From the NCBI GenBank assembly GCA_030378035.1, contig JAUCGI010000013.1, forward strand, positions 1 through 58,733: 58,733 nt of DNA. The letters run 5' to 3'. The position numbers and the translations under genes were made by a program. The notes beneath the pieces were generated by a model. It saw only the letters and a program-made list of their open reading frames with translations, searched no databases and was not told where the DNA came from. Positions 43,201 through 51,056 of the stretch are shown piece by piece. The DNA comes from Desulfobacterales bacterium HSG2 (GTDB taxonomy: Bacteria; Desulfobacterota; Desulfobacteria; Desulfobacterales; 4be13). Position 1 is the first letter of the stretch; each line of letters starts with the position of its first letter.

Positions 43201-43849
43201 AAGCATCTCGGACAAGATCAGCATCATCGAAGAGATTGCCCGGCAAACCAACATGCTGGCCCTGAATGCGGCCATCGAGGCGGCCCGGGCAGGGGAACAC
43301 GGCAAGGGGTTCGCTGTGGTCGCGGCCGAAGTCCGAAAACTGGCCGAACACACCCAGAAGGCGGCAAAAGAGATCAACGCGCTTTCTGTTTCCAACCTGG
43401 AAATCGCCGAAAAAGCGGGAAAAGTTCTTGATGAGATGGTCGCCGGAATACAGAGAACAGCCGACCTGCTCCAGGAGATCAGCGCTTCCAGTGCGGAGCA
43501 GTCCGGCGGCATCACACAGGTCAACGAAGCGATTCAGCAATTGGATCAGGTGATCCAGCAGAATGTCGCCTTAACCGAAGAAATGGCCTCGGTGAGCCAG
43601 GAGTTCACGTCGCATGCGGAAAGACTCCTGAAGATGGCTTCGTTTTTCAGGATTTCCAGAGAAATGCAGAATCGTTTGGAGACAGAGGAACAGAAAGAGA
43701 GCGCGGAATCACAGAATGCGCATCCTGTCAAACCGGGCGGGTCGGAATCGGCTGACAAATCATGTGGCCTTTCCACGGAAAGAAAGAAGAGAGGGAAGGC
43801 TATAAAAATGGAAGAACAATTTGATAACGGGGATTTTGAACGATATTGA
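40277..43849 (+). CDS. MCP, small Cache-like sensor, PAS, class B, four HAMP doublets
   Basis: Chemoreceptor of 1190 residues. ATG 40277 (GGAGG ten bases upstream) is chosen over the in-frame ATG at 40214, which lies inside the inverted repeat. TM1 about 14-34; short periplasmic domain of about 120 residues ([12 protein letters not shown] ... AVVIRDKDE ... LGTLEIYV), like a single Cache-type fold; TM2 about 157-180; HAMP (KDEIGALAD); HAMP doublets; a PAS domain about 504-604 with [14 protein letters not shown]; further HAMP units with [13 protein letters not shown]. Hairpin tip [20 protein letters not shown] near 990. It ends DFERY. The 3' end of this gene has been tandemly copied downstream. 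Confidence 0.94.
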   Translation: MKHIGLKFNSIQTKIGINFIVIITLSLTLFGLYQCYEIKIGSTAELNNFAKITVGKAAGYLAEPLWNMDTPLIERTVISTMIEKNIYAVVIRDKDESMMQGKKRDDNWQIVDVEEDISGDFIIKMRDIMRRESKLGTLEIYVTKKFMEAEMRDRMTETALTIMLTDIIAFVLIWFSTLRIIRPIVNILETANAIAAGDFSSEIGIRRKDEIGALADAFRNMKTVIAQVLQEIEELIQGIQEGKLKSRGNPENFSGSWQELILGVNNLIDAFVSPIHKTVVQLEQISKGDISEKSDETYRGDFNQIRDNLNMLIDAMNTTTGIAEEIANGNVKIDVRERSEQDRMMKAMNLMIRQLNDVLQEMEGLIFAVQEGKLDARGDAEKFEGGWRELVVGINSLIDAFVMPINMTATSVDRIARGDIPEKITEEYKGDFNGIRNNLNKCTDAVNLLIEDADMLVNAALAEQFETRADVSKHQGDFRRIVEGVNNTLNVMVDKIFWFGQILDALPWPLSVTDTDMNWMFINKATEELTGLSREEMIGKACTNWNSDICGTERCGIAMLCKGDRTSYFTQPGLDKDFRVDAAYITNAKGEQIGHIEIVQDITAEKRRKEYQDAEVERMAANLKSLARGELSFEIATADADEYTESVHESFMQINESLRQVKKAVTTLIDEVGRLTRAAVEGKLDVRGDADKFGGDYGRIVEGINHTLDAVIGPLNVAAAYMDRISKGDFPDEITEAYKGDFNEIKSNINMLISNLRGTVQVAEKIADGDLSVEVTILSEKDILGKSLAKMVNTIKSIVGDISILTDAALEGRLATRGDESRFGGEYARIIRGVNNTLDAVLDPLNMTAAYVERISGGDIPEKIAETYKGDFNEIKKNLNMMIENLSSFAYDVQRSAGQVAAGTEQMSSGAEQVSEGTSQQAASIEEISSSMEEMSSMVELNADNAKQTASIAMKAAQDAQEGGNAVMETVRAMKSISDKISIIEEIARQTNMLALNAAIEAARAGEHGKGFAVVAAEVRKLAEHTQKAAKEINALSVSNLEIAEKAGKVLDEMVAGIQRTADLLQEISASSAEQSGGITQVNEAIQQLDQVIQQNVALTEEMASVSQEFTSHAERLLKMASFFRISREMQNRLETEEQKESAESQNAHPVKPGGSESADKSCGLSTERKKRGKAIKMEEQFDNGDFERY

Positions 43850-44372
43850 GAATACAAACCTTACGGACGGGGTTGCAAACCCCGTCCGGCAATGGTAACG
43901 GGGATTTTGAACGATATTGAGAATACAAACCTTACGGACGGGGTTGCAAACCCCGTCCGGCAATGGGAAGAAGAATTTGATAACGGGGATTTTGAACGAT
44001 ATTGAGAATACAAACCTTACGGACGGGGTTGCAAACCCCGTCCGGCAATGGGAAGAAGAATTTGATAACGGGGATTTTGAACGGTATTGAGAATACAAAC
44101 CTTACGGACGGGGTTGCAAACCCCGTCCGGCAATGGGTCGTCCGGCAATGGGTGGGAACTTACGGACGGGGTTGCAAACCCCGTCCGGCAGGTCCGGCAG
44201 TCCGCAAACTTACAGACGGGGTTGCAAACCCCGTCCGGCAGGTCCGGCAGTCCGCAAACTTACGGACGGGGTTGCAAACCCCGTCCGGCAATACCCCGTC
44301 CGGCAAACCGGCAAACCTTACGGACTGGGTTGCAAACCCCGTCCGGCAATGGGTCCGGCAATGGATGGGATT
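43850..44372. repeat. Tandem palindrome array with copied MCP gene ends
   Basis: Eight copies of the palindrome GGACGGGGTTGCAAACCCCG-TCC (at about 43864, 43934, 44020, 44104, 44163, 44214, 44264, 44330; the sixth and last are slightly diverged). Between the first four lie copies of the last 25-40 bases of the preceding MCP (AATTTGATAACGGGGATTTT then GAACGATATTGA), including codons for NGDFERY and the stop. Later copies are separated by short CCGGCAGGTCCGGCAGTCCG phrases. Noncoding apart from these gene-end echoes. Confidence 0.85.
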
Positions 44373-44380
44373 CAATTTTT

Positions 44381-44519
44381 CTGATTATAACGGATTTAGG
44401 GAAGTTCTTGAACCTGAACCCGAACTTACACCTGAGCCCGAACTTACACCTGAACCGTTCAAGTTCAAGTTCAAGTTCACGGGCATGTTCACAGGCCTCC
44501 CTGAATCCGTTATAATCAG
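44381..44519. mobile_element. Small non-autonomous element, CTGATTATAACG family (copy 3)
   Basis: 139 bp, ends CTGATTATAACGGATT and AATCCGTTATAATCAG, perfect 8-bp target duplication CAATTTTT (44373-44380, 44520-44527). The core differs from copies 1, 2 and 4: it is a fold-back phrase repeat (CTTGAACCTGAACCCGAAC, then TTCAAGTTCAAGTTCA), of the same style as the gap at 4681. Confidence 0.9.
44488..44516 (+). promoter_or_regulatory. Possible sigma70-type promoter at the element end, upstream of cheW-1
   Basis: TTCACA (44488-44493), 17 bases, TATAAT (44511-44516), 25 bases before the cheW-1 start. The -10 hexamer is part of the terminal repeat of the mobile element, the -35 is in its core. Matches only by inspection; a -35 is not evident in the other copies. 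Confidence 0.35.
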
Positions 44520-44541
44520 CAATTTTTCACGGAGGGATTAT

Positions 44542-45039
44542 ATGAGCGAAGAGAGAATCAGTGAAATGAGTCAGTATCTCACCTTTACCCTTGGGGATGA
44601 AGCGTTCGCACTCGAAATTTCCAGGGTGCGTGAGGTCGTGGATTACGTCAGTGTTACAAAGGTTCCCCGGATGCCGGCGTATCTCTGCGGCGTAATCAAC
44701 CTTCGGGGCAACGTCGTATCCGTGATTGACCTGCGTTTGAAATTAGGGATGAGTGCGACTGTGAAAACAGGGGATACCTGTATTGTGATTGCGGAGGTCA
44801 GTATGGATGGAAAAATATTACCGATGGGATTGCTGGCAGATTCGGTTCAGGAAGTCATTTACTTTGATTCGGATCAGATCGAACCGCCGCCGAAAGTCGG
44901 AACAAAACTTAACCCCGAATTCATTCGGGCTATTGGGAAACGGAATGACAGTTTTGTGATCATTCTTAATATTGACAAACTGCTTTCAAAATATGAGTCG
45001 ATGACGATTTCCAAAGATCGGGAAATCTCGGAAGCCTGA
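44542..45039 (+). CDS. cheW: Chemotaxis adaptor CheW (copy 1)
   Basis: 165 residues, the standard CheW length; bridges CheA and the MCP hairpin tip. Motifs: QYLTFTLGDEAFALEISRV at the start, then VTKVPRMPAYLCGVINLRG and SVIDLRLKLGM, typical of the two SH3-like subdomains. The frame is open far upstream, but through palindromes; ATG 44542 with GGAGGGA upstream is the real start. It heads a compact set CheW-1, REC-kinase, CheA-2 with gaps of 47 and 68 bases, probably one operon. Being next to the class B receptors, it may serve them; inference. Confidence 0.95.
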   Translation: MSEERISEMSQYLTFTLGDEAFALEISRVREVVDYVSVTKVPRMPAYLCGVINLRGNVVSVIDLRLKLGMSATVKTGDTCIVIAEVSMDGKILPMGLLADSVQEVIYFDSDQIEPPPKVGTKLNPEFIRAIGKRNDSFVIILNIDKLLSKYESMTISKDREISEA

Positions 45040-45086
45040 GAAACCGGTTTTCAAAAAACCTGGCTTCTCTGAAATTTCAGGGGATA

Positions 45087-46220
45087 ATGATGGTAAATAA
45101 AAACAAAATACTTGTTGTGGATGATGCGGTATCGCTTGTGAGTGCCATCAGGGACATGCTGGAACCCGAGTATGAAGTGGAAACCGCGTTCAACGGGGAA
45201 GATGCCTTGGAAATACTGAGAAAGTTCAAGCCGGACCTGATTCTTTTGGACGTTATGATGCCGGGGATAGACGGCTATGAGGTCTGCCGGAGGATCAGAT
45301 CGGACCGCGCCTTCGGTTTCGTCAAGATCATTATGGTTTCAGGCAGAAGCATGCTGGAAGAGCGTCTCAAAGGCTATGACGCGGGTGCCGACGACTATAT
45401 TGTCAAGCCGTTCAAAGCAGAAGAGCTTCTGGCGAAAGTGCGGGTTTTTCTGCGGTTAAAGTCTGTGGAGGACCAGCTCAGTGAACTGAATCACACGCTC
45501 AACGAGCAGGTCAGAATGCGTACCGAACAACTGATTGACGCGGAAAAGATGGCGGCAATCGGGAGATATGCGGCAGGAATTGTTCACAACCTGAACAATC
45601 CGCTCCAGGTGATAATGGGCAATGCCCAGCTCCTTGCCATGAAACATCCTGACAACCGGAAGATAATGAGTCTCAGAAAAGCCGCCGCGCAGATGAGGAA
45701 GATCATCGGCACCATTCTGAGTACCAGTTACAGGGAGAGCAGATCAGAATGCATGAATATCGATCTGAACGAAGTCCTTAAAGATCAGATGGAACTACTT
45801 AAAGCCAGCCCTTTCTTCAAACACAGAATTCGGACAGAGATGAGACTGAGACCATTGCCGACATATCACGGCATTTATGCGCATTTCAGTCAGAGTATCG
45901 GAAATCTGATCAAGAATGCTGTGGATGCGATGCATGAAAAGGAGAAAGGGGTGCTATCTGTTTCCAGTTCCATTGAAGGCGGGACTATTGTTATAAAAAT
46001 ATCTGATACCGGCCGCGGAATTTCCAAAGAAAAGATGGGAAAAATTTTCAACCCGTTCTTCACGACCAAACCGCTTACCGCCAAGGATGACCGTCCCACC
46101 GGAACAGGACTGGGACTCGCCTCCAGCAAGGAGATGATTGAATCCTACGGCGGCGAGATCCTGGCCGAGTCAGAAGTTGACAAAGGAACGACGTTTACGG
46201 TAAGGCTGCCAATAAATTGA
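45087..46220 (+). CDS. Soluble hybrid: receiver domain plus histidine kinase
   Basis: 377 residues, no membrane segment. N-terminal receiver domain (Asp12/Asp13; phospho-acceptor Asp55 in LLDVMMPG; Lys107 in DYIVKPF), a coiled-coil linker (LNEQVRMRTEQLIDAE), then a HisKA-type H-box with His167 (GIVHNLNNPLQ) and an ATPase domain with N-box NLIKNAVDAM, G1 DTGRGIS, F-box FFTTK and G2 GTGLGL. All residues for kinase activity are present. Between CheW-1 and CheA-2 it could be phosphorylated by CheA-2 and pass the signal to a further regulator by autokinase activity. Its partner is not visible. Confidence 0.92.
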   Translation: MMVNKNKILVVDDAVSLVSAIRDMLEPEYEVETAFNGEDALEILRKFKPDLILLDVMMPGIDGYEVCRRIRSDRAFGFVKIIMVSGRSMLEERLKGYDAGADDYIVKPFKAEELLAKVRVFLRLKSVEDQLSELNHTLNEQVRMRTEQLIDAEKMAAIGRYAAGIVHNLNNPLQVIMGNAQLLAMKHPDNRKIMSLRKAAAQMRKIIGTILSTSYRESRSECMNIDLNEVLKDQMELLKASPFFKHRIRTEMRLRPLPTYHGIYAHFSQSIGNLIKNAVDAMHEKEKGVLSVSSSIEGGTIVIKISDTGRGISKEKMGKIFNPFFTTKPLTAKDDRPTGTGLGLASSKEMIESYGGEILAESEVDKGTTFTVRLPIN

Positions 46221-46275
46221 AGATTGAGAATTGAATACTGAATATTCAATTCTCATTATTCAATATCCAATTTCA
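46221..46275. repeat. Fold-back phrase repeat (GAATTGAATACTGAATATTC)
   Basis: AGAATTGAATACTGAATA followed by its complement TATTCAATTCTCATTATTCA; a short hairpin gap between the hybrid kinase and cheA-2. AT-rich phrase unlike the others. Confidence 0.65.
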
Positions 46276-46288
46276 AAGGAATACAAAA

Positions 46289-48430
46289 ATGGATGAAACG
46301 AGCAAATACATCGAAACATACCGGCAGGAGGCTGAAGAACTGCTGGCGGATATCGAAGAGAACATTCTGGATCTGGAGGAGGATCCCAATAATGAGGAAG
46401 CCCTCAATCGTCTGTTTCGTTCCATGCATACGATCAAAGGCTCCGGTGCGATGTTCGGATTTGATGACATCGCCGGGTTTACTCATCATGTGGAGACCTT
46501 TCTTGACAAAGTTCGTGACGGCGTTGTGCCTGTTACAAGCGAACTCATTGATCTGATTCTCGCGTCACGGGACCAGATAAAGATGATGCTGGATGCGGCC
46601 GATAGCGGCGAAACAGTTGATATGGAAATCAGCGGCAGAATCATTGCCGCGCTGGAGCACCTGCTGCCGGGTGCGGAAGAAACAGAAGATCCTGTTTCCC
46701 CAGAGAAAACAGAAGAGACAACTTACCGTATCATATTTCGTCCTGATTCCGAAATCTTTGCATCCGGGACGGATCCGGCGCTGCTTTTGGACGAACTTCG
46801 CGAACTTGGCGAATGCATGATCGTGGCCCAGACCGAAGATGTTCCGCGGCTTGACAATATGAATCCCGAAACCTGTCATCTTTTCTGGGATATTATCCTG
46901 ACAACATCCCATTCCCTCAACACGGTTAAGGACGTTTTCATCTTTGTGGAAGATGAGAGCCGAATTATCATCGAAGAAATTGTCAAAGAGTTTTCGGAGG
47001 ACACAGATATCATCGTTCCCCGCCTGGGTGAAATTCTGGTTGACCGGGGGGATGCAAGCCCGGAAGATGTCAGCGGGATTCTGGAACCTCACCAGGAGCA
47101 AATCGGAAAATTGTTCATCGAATCGGGTGTTGTGCCCCAGGACAGAATAAAAGCCGCTTTAAGCGAGCAGAAAGTCCTTGACAGACAAAGGGCCCGAGTA
47201 AAGACATCCACTGTCCGAGTGCCTTCCGACAAGCTCGACAGTCTTATCAATCTCGTCGGAGAATTGGTCATCACCCAGGCGCATCTTACCCAGGTTGTCG
47301 CCAACGCAGGTGAAATTGAGGAAATCGAACTCATGAATCCTTTGGAAGCATGGGAACGAATAACCGGTCAACTGGCAAACCCTGTTGAGACATTGGAACG
47401 GCTGACTTGTGAATTGCGGGACTGCGCCCTCAATATGCGAATGGTTCCCATCGGAATCACATTCGGAAAATTCAGACGCCTCATACGCGATCTCTCTGCC
47501 GAACTGGGGAAGGATATCGAACTGATTACCGAGGGCGCAGAGACCGAATTGGATAAAACCGTTATCGAACGCCTGAACGATCCGCTTGTGCATCTGCTTC
47601 GGAACAGTATTGACCACGGCATACAACTGCCGGATGAACGGGTAAGGAGCGGCAAACCCCGCAAAGGCATAATTTCTCTGAGTGCGGCTCACAGGGGACC
47701 CACGGTCGTTATTTCCATTGAGGATGACGGCATCGGAATCGACCCGGATGTGATCCGGGCAAGAGCGGTGGAAAGGGGCCTGATAACAGAGGATGCGGAA
47801 CCTTCTGAAAAGGAGTTGTTCTCTCTGATTTTCACGCCCGGTTTTTCCACAACCGACCAGGTGACAAGCATATCCGGCAGGGGAGTGGGAATGGATGTGG
47901 TGAAACGTGAGATCGATTCTTTGGGCGGATCGATTCAGATCTTCAGTGAGAAAGACCGGTATTCGCGCATCAGTCTTTCTCTTCCCCTCACGCTCGCCAT
48001 TATAGACGGGCTGCTGGTGGATGTGGCAGGGGATTTTTTTGTCCTGCCCCTGGCCCAGGTGGAGGAATGCGCGGAACTGACAAAGGCTCTTATTGAGAAG
48101 AGTCAGGGCAGGAATATGATTTTAGTCAGGGGTGAACTGATTCCGTTCATCCGCATGCGTGAGACATTCGGGATCCCCGGCAAGGTGCCGGAGACAGAAC
48201 ATATCTCCGTTGTACAGGTTGAGAATTTCCGGGTGGGAATCCTCGTGGATGAGATCATCGGCAATATTCAGACCGTGATCAAGTCTCTTGACAGGAATTA
48301 TAAGGATGCCGAGAGCATCTCGGGCGCAACCATCATGGGAGACGGGAAGGTGGCGCTTGTCATTGATGTGCCGGGATTAGTCCGCTGCGCCAGACACGAG
48401 GAAGAAAGAGGATTGAAGATTGAATATTGA
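46289..48430 (+). CDS. cheA: Chemotaxis histidine kinase CheA (copy 2)
   Basis: 713 residues, same architecture as copy 1 and clearly paralogous along its length. Hpt with His47 in SMHTIKGSG; P2-like domain (FRPDSEIFASGTDPALLLDE, WDIILTTSHSLN); helical segment with LGEILVDRGDASPEDV and IGKLFIESGVV; P3 (RVPSDKLDSLINLVGELV); P4 with RNSIDHG and DDGIGID; CheW-like P5 (SLPLTLAIIDGLLVDV onwards). It lacks the DN-rich repeat insert that copy 1 has in P3. Catalytic residues intact. Located with CheW-1 and the hybrid kinase immediately downstream of class B receptors, which suggests a second, separate signalling unit. Confidence 0.96.
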   Translation: MDETSKYIETYRQEAEELLADIEENILDLEEDPNNEEALNRLFRSMHTIKGSGAMFGFDDIAGFTHHVETFLDKVRDGVVPVTSELIDLILASRDQIKMMLDAADSGETVDMEISGRIIAALEHLLPGAEETEDPVSPEKTEETTYRIIFRPDSEIFASGTDPALLLDELRELGECMIVAQTEDVPRLDNMNPETCHLFWDIILTTSHSLNTVKDVFIFVEDESRIIIEEIVKEFSEDTDIIVPRLGEILVDRGDASPEDVSGILEPHQEQIGKLFIESGVVPQDRIKAALSEQKVLDRQRARVKTSTVRVPSDKLDSLINLVGELVITQAHLTQVVANAGEIEEIELMNPLEAWERITGQLANPVETLERLTCELRDCALNMRMVPIGITFGKFRRLIRDLSAELGKDIELITEGAETELDKTVIERLNDPLVHLLRNSIDHGIQLPDERVRSGKPRKGIISLSAAHRGPTVVISIEDDGIGIDPDVIRARAVERGLITEDAEPSEKELFSLIFTPGFSTTDQVTSISGRGVGMDVVKREIDSLGGSIQIFSEKDRYSRISLSLPLTLAIIDGLLVDVAGDFFVLPLAQVEECAELTKALIEKSQGRNMILVRGELIPFIRMRETFGIPGKVPETEHISVVQVENFRVGILVDEIIGNIQTVIKSLDRNYKDAESISGATIMGDGKVALVIDVPGLVRCARHEEERGLKIEY

Positions 48431-48453
48431 TTAGCGAATGATCATCAAAACAG

Positions 48454-48654
48454 TTGAATGTCGCCGTCAGAGAACTGAGCACCGGGCCTGTCAATCTTAC
48501 GATAAGGGATCAACTGACGCCTGAAGAAATCGAAGCGTTTCATCTCAATGATCGGAATTATTTTCAGAATAAATTTCTTCCCTGGAAAATTTTAGACAGA
48601 CGCGCCGCAGGGGCTTCAAATTACTCTGGAAAAAAGCAGCAAGGCAAGTTTTAA
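48454..48654 (+). pseudogene. Remnant of a PotD-like binding protein (C-terminal fragment)
   Basis: The translated TPEEIEAFHLNDRNYFQNKF and LPWKILDR align with TPEEIKAFHLDDPNYFEDHF and IPWEILDR near the end of the intact protein at 29954. After ILDR the frame shifts, and the homologous ending (GFKLLWKKAAR) continues in another frame. About 300 residues of the N-terminal part are missing, and there is no signal peptide or Shine-Dalgarno. So this is a relic, not a small gene. It lies between cheA-2 and an MCP, and its end touches a mobile element with target duplication TAATTTTT. Confidence 0.85.
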
Positions 48655-48659
48655 TTTTT

Positions 48660-48800
48660 CTGATTATAACGCCTTTTGGGGAGCGGGGTGGATTCCGGGT
48701 CAGAAATGATAAAAATCCTGCCGATTTTTATCATTTCTGCCCGGAATGACAGGATCCGGGACCTCTGAAAACGAAGTTCCCCAAAAAGCGTTATAATCAG
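48660..48800. mobile_element. Small non-autonomous element, CTGATTATAACG family (copy 4)
   Basis: 141 bp, ends CTGATTATAACGCC / GCGTTATAATCAG, perfect 8-bp target duplication TAATTTTT (48652-48659, 48801-48808). Core matches copy 2 in reversed orientation (GATAAAAATCCTGCCGATTT palindrome). Its right end is 30 bases upstream of the next MCP start. Confidence 0.9.
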
Positions 48801-48830
48801 TAATTTTTAATTTAAAGGAGGTCTTTCATA

Positions 48831-50825
48831 ATGAATTGGACAATCGGAAGAAAAATGTTCCTGATAGGTGTTGTGATTGTTCTGGGTCTGTCTTTTCTGG
48901 CAATCAATTCGTATTATACAAATACGGCCATTCAGGATGCCTCGGCCATAGCTTCTCTGCGGAATCGGCAGCAGAGCATACTTAATGAGATAGTGCGGGC
49001 CCATTTCAGGCTGATGCTGGCGGCTATGGACGCAATTGTTGACAGAGGCGAAGGCAGAATAGCTGAAGAAAGGATGAATGAGATAAATACAGCCGTGGCC
49101 TTTATTCAGGATAATCTGAGTGAACTTGAGGAACTGGCGGATACAAAGGAGGAGGTAAAACTGGCCAAAAAGATCATCGCTGCTTTTCCCAAGCTGGCGG
49201 AGGCTGTTCAGACGGATCTTGTGAAATTAATCAGAGAGGGGGCGGTCAGGGACAGTAAGACTGAGGACGATTTCATGAAAAAGACCGAAGCCGATTTTGC
49301 CGAGATAGATAATCGCATTGACACTAAGGGAGATCAGATAGAAAGCAATCTTGTGGAAATGATCGCTCATATCGCGGATGAACAGAAAGAAGCCGAGGAA
49401 CACTTGTCAGCCCGGATTTCCAAGTCCACAAGAACACTTGTGATCGTATTTGCCATCACGCTGATCACCGTTGTCCTTCTCTTCATTCTGATTACCCGGA
49501 GCATTACCGGTCCGATCAGCAGGTTGATAAAAGAGACGAATCTTATGATCCGAAAAATTCGGGACGGCGAATTGGATACCCGCGGCAATGCAGAGCAATT
49601 TACCGGCATCTGGCGTGATCTCGTTACCGGCATAAATAATCTGGTTGAAGCCTTTGTTTCTCCCATCGATATGACCGCCGAGTATATTGACCGAATCTCC
49701 AAAGGTGACCTGCCTGAGAAGATCACCGATGAGTACAGAGGCGATTTCAATCAGATAAAGACCAACCTGAACATGCTTATCGATGCGATGGCTGAAGTTA
49801 CGCAGCTTGCTGAAGAGATGGCCGGCGGAAACCTTATGCTGGAAGCCAGAGAGCGTTCGGATCAGGATACGCTGATGCGGGCGCTGAATCTGATGCTCAG
49901 AAGGCTGAATGATGTTGTCGTTAATGTGAAATCCGCCTCGGACAATGTGGCCTCCGGGAGTCAGCAGTTAAGCGACACCGCTGAGGAAATGTCTCAGGGC
50001 GCCTCGGAACAGGCGGCTTCGGCTGAGGAGGCGTCGGCTTCCATGGAACAGATGTCTTCCAACATCAGTCAGAATGCGGATAACGCAATGGAGACGGAGA
50101 GGATTGCTTTGAAATCCGCGGAGGATGCAAAGGAGGGCGGAAAGGCGGTCGCCGGAACGGTAACCGCCATGAAGAAAATCGCCGAAAAGATTTCCATTGT
50201 CGAGGATATCGCCCGTCGGACGGACCTTCTGGCCCTGAACGCGGCCATCGAGGCGGCCCGGGCCGGAGAGCACGGCAAGGGATTTGCTGTGGTGGCGTCC
50301 GAGGTTCGCAAACTGGCTGAACGAAGCCAGAACGCCTCGGCCGAGATCGGCAGATTATCGATTTCCAGCGTGGCAATTGCAGAAGGGGCAGGCGAAATGC
50401 TGGCCAGGATCGTTCCGGATATTCAGAGGACGTCAGAGCTGGTTCAGGAGATTGCCGCGGCAAGCAATGAACAGAACACCGGTTCGAATCAGATCAATCG
50501 GGTCATTCAGCAATTGGACGAGATCATCCAGCAGAACGTGGCGGCGTCCGAAGAAATGGCCTCAACGTCTGAGGAACTGGCAGGCCAGGCCGAGCATCTC
50601 CGAAGCGCGGTCAAATTCTTCAAAATTAACGAAAAGGACCGGAAAGAGTTCGCTGACGGAGAAAAAAGCAGAAAGGAGGAGAGAGAACGGACAAGTAAAC
50701 ACAGAAGCAACGATATCGGTCTGAAGAAAAGGAAACCGGGCCGCATCTCTTCCGCCTGTTCAGGCAAGAAGACTGCTAAGGAAGGAAAAGAAGATGAATA
50801 CTATGAAGAGTTTGAAGCCTATTAA
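48831..50825 (+). CDS. MCP with 4-helix sensor, one HAMP doublet, class A
   Basis: Chemoreceptor of 664 residues, close to ordinary MCP size. TM1 about 10-30, periplasmic helical bundle about 31-200 (4HB_MCP-like, different from the sensors at the left end), TM2 about 202-222. HAMP with [12 protein letters not shown], then one HAMP doublet ([22 protein letters not shown]). Hairpin from about 365. The tip reads [20 protein letters not shown] near 460: the normally conserved Gln-Thr-Asn is Arg-Thr-Asp here. The linker is Lys/Arg-rich and ends EFEAY, the most divergent tail pentapeptide in the window. AAAGGAGG precedes the ATG. Confidence 0.95.
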   Translation: MNWTIGRKMFLIGVVIVLGLSFLAINSYYTNTAIQDASAIASLRNRQQSILNEIVRAHFRLMLAAMDAIVDRGEGRIAEERMNEINTAVAFIQDNLSELEELADTKEEVKLAKKIIAAFPKLAEAVQTDLVKLIREGAVRDSKTEDDFMKKTEADFAEIDNRIDTKGDQIESNLVEMIAHIADEQKEAEEHLSARISKSTRTLVIVFAITLITVVLLFILITRSITGPISRLIKETNLMIRKIRDGELDTRGNAEQFTGIWRDLVTGINNLVEAFVSPIDMTAEYIDRISKGDLPEKITDEYRGDFNQIKTNLNMLIDAMAEVTQLAEEMAGGNLMLEARERSDQDTLMRALNLMLRRLNDVVVNVKSASDNVASGSQQLSDTAEEMSQGASEQAASAEEASASMEQMSSNISQNADNAMETERIALKSAEDAKEGGKAVAGTVTAMKKIAEKISIVEDIARRTDLLALNAAIEAARAGEHGKGFAVVASEVRKLAERSQNASAEIGRLSISSVAIAEGAGEMLARIVPDIQRTSELVQEIAAASNEQNTGSNQINRVIQQLDEIIQQNVAASEEMASTSEELAGQAEHLRSAVKFFKINEKDRKEFADGEKSRKEERERTSKHRSNDIGLKKRKPGRISSACSGKKTAKEGKEDEYYEEFEAY

Positions 50826-50829
50826 AATC

Positions 50830-50868
50830 TGTGAACGTGAACGTGAACATGCTCGTGAATGAACATGT
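50830..50868. repeat. Short phrase repeat (GTGAACGTGAAC)
   Basis: GTGAACGTGAACGTGAACAT ending at GAACATGT, which is the target duplication of the adjoining element. Same vocabulary as the gap at 4681. Confidence 0.6.
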
Positions 50869-51017
50869 CTGGTTCTAACGGATTTTGTGGTTCCGAAATA
50901 TGACAGCGGATCGGAGGATGAAACGGATTTCCCCGGTCCGGAAACATGACAGCGGACGGGGGGACGGATATCCGTCTCATCCTCCGATCCCGAGACCACA
51001 AAAAGCGTTAGAATCAG
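50869..51017. mobile_element. Small non-autonomous element, CTGATTATAACG family (copy 5, variant)
   Basis: 149 bp, ends CTGGTTCTAACGG and CGTTAGAATCAG, perfect 8-bp target duplication GAACATGT (50861-50868, 51018-51025). The core is unrelated to the other copies and contains direct and inverted GACAGCGGA / ATCGGAGGATGA motifs. Right end 39 bases upstream of the next MCP. Confidence 0.85.
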
Positions 51018-51056
51018 GAACATGTTCACAGACGCACTTGTGGAAAAGGAAAAGCC

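Noticed and set aside
43860..44384. Arg/Gly/Pro-rich frames (for example TDGVANPVRQ repeats) ahead of cheW-1
   Set aside because: They translate the GGACGGGGTTGCAAACCCCG palindrome array; the CheW start is fixed by its own Shine-Dalgarno at 44531.
48454..48654. Small intact gene of 66 residues
   Set aside because: Its sequence is the end of a PotD-like protein with a frameshift near the C-terminus and no ribosome binding site; it is a remnant.
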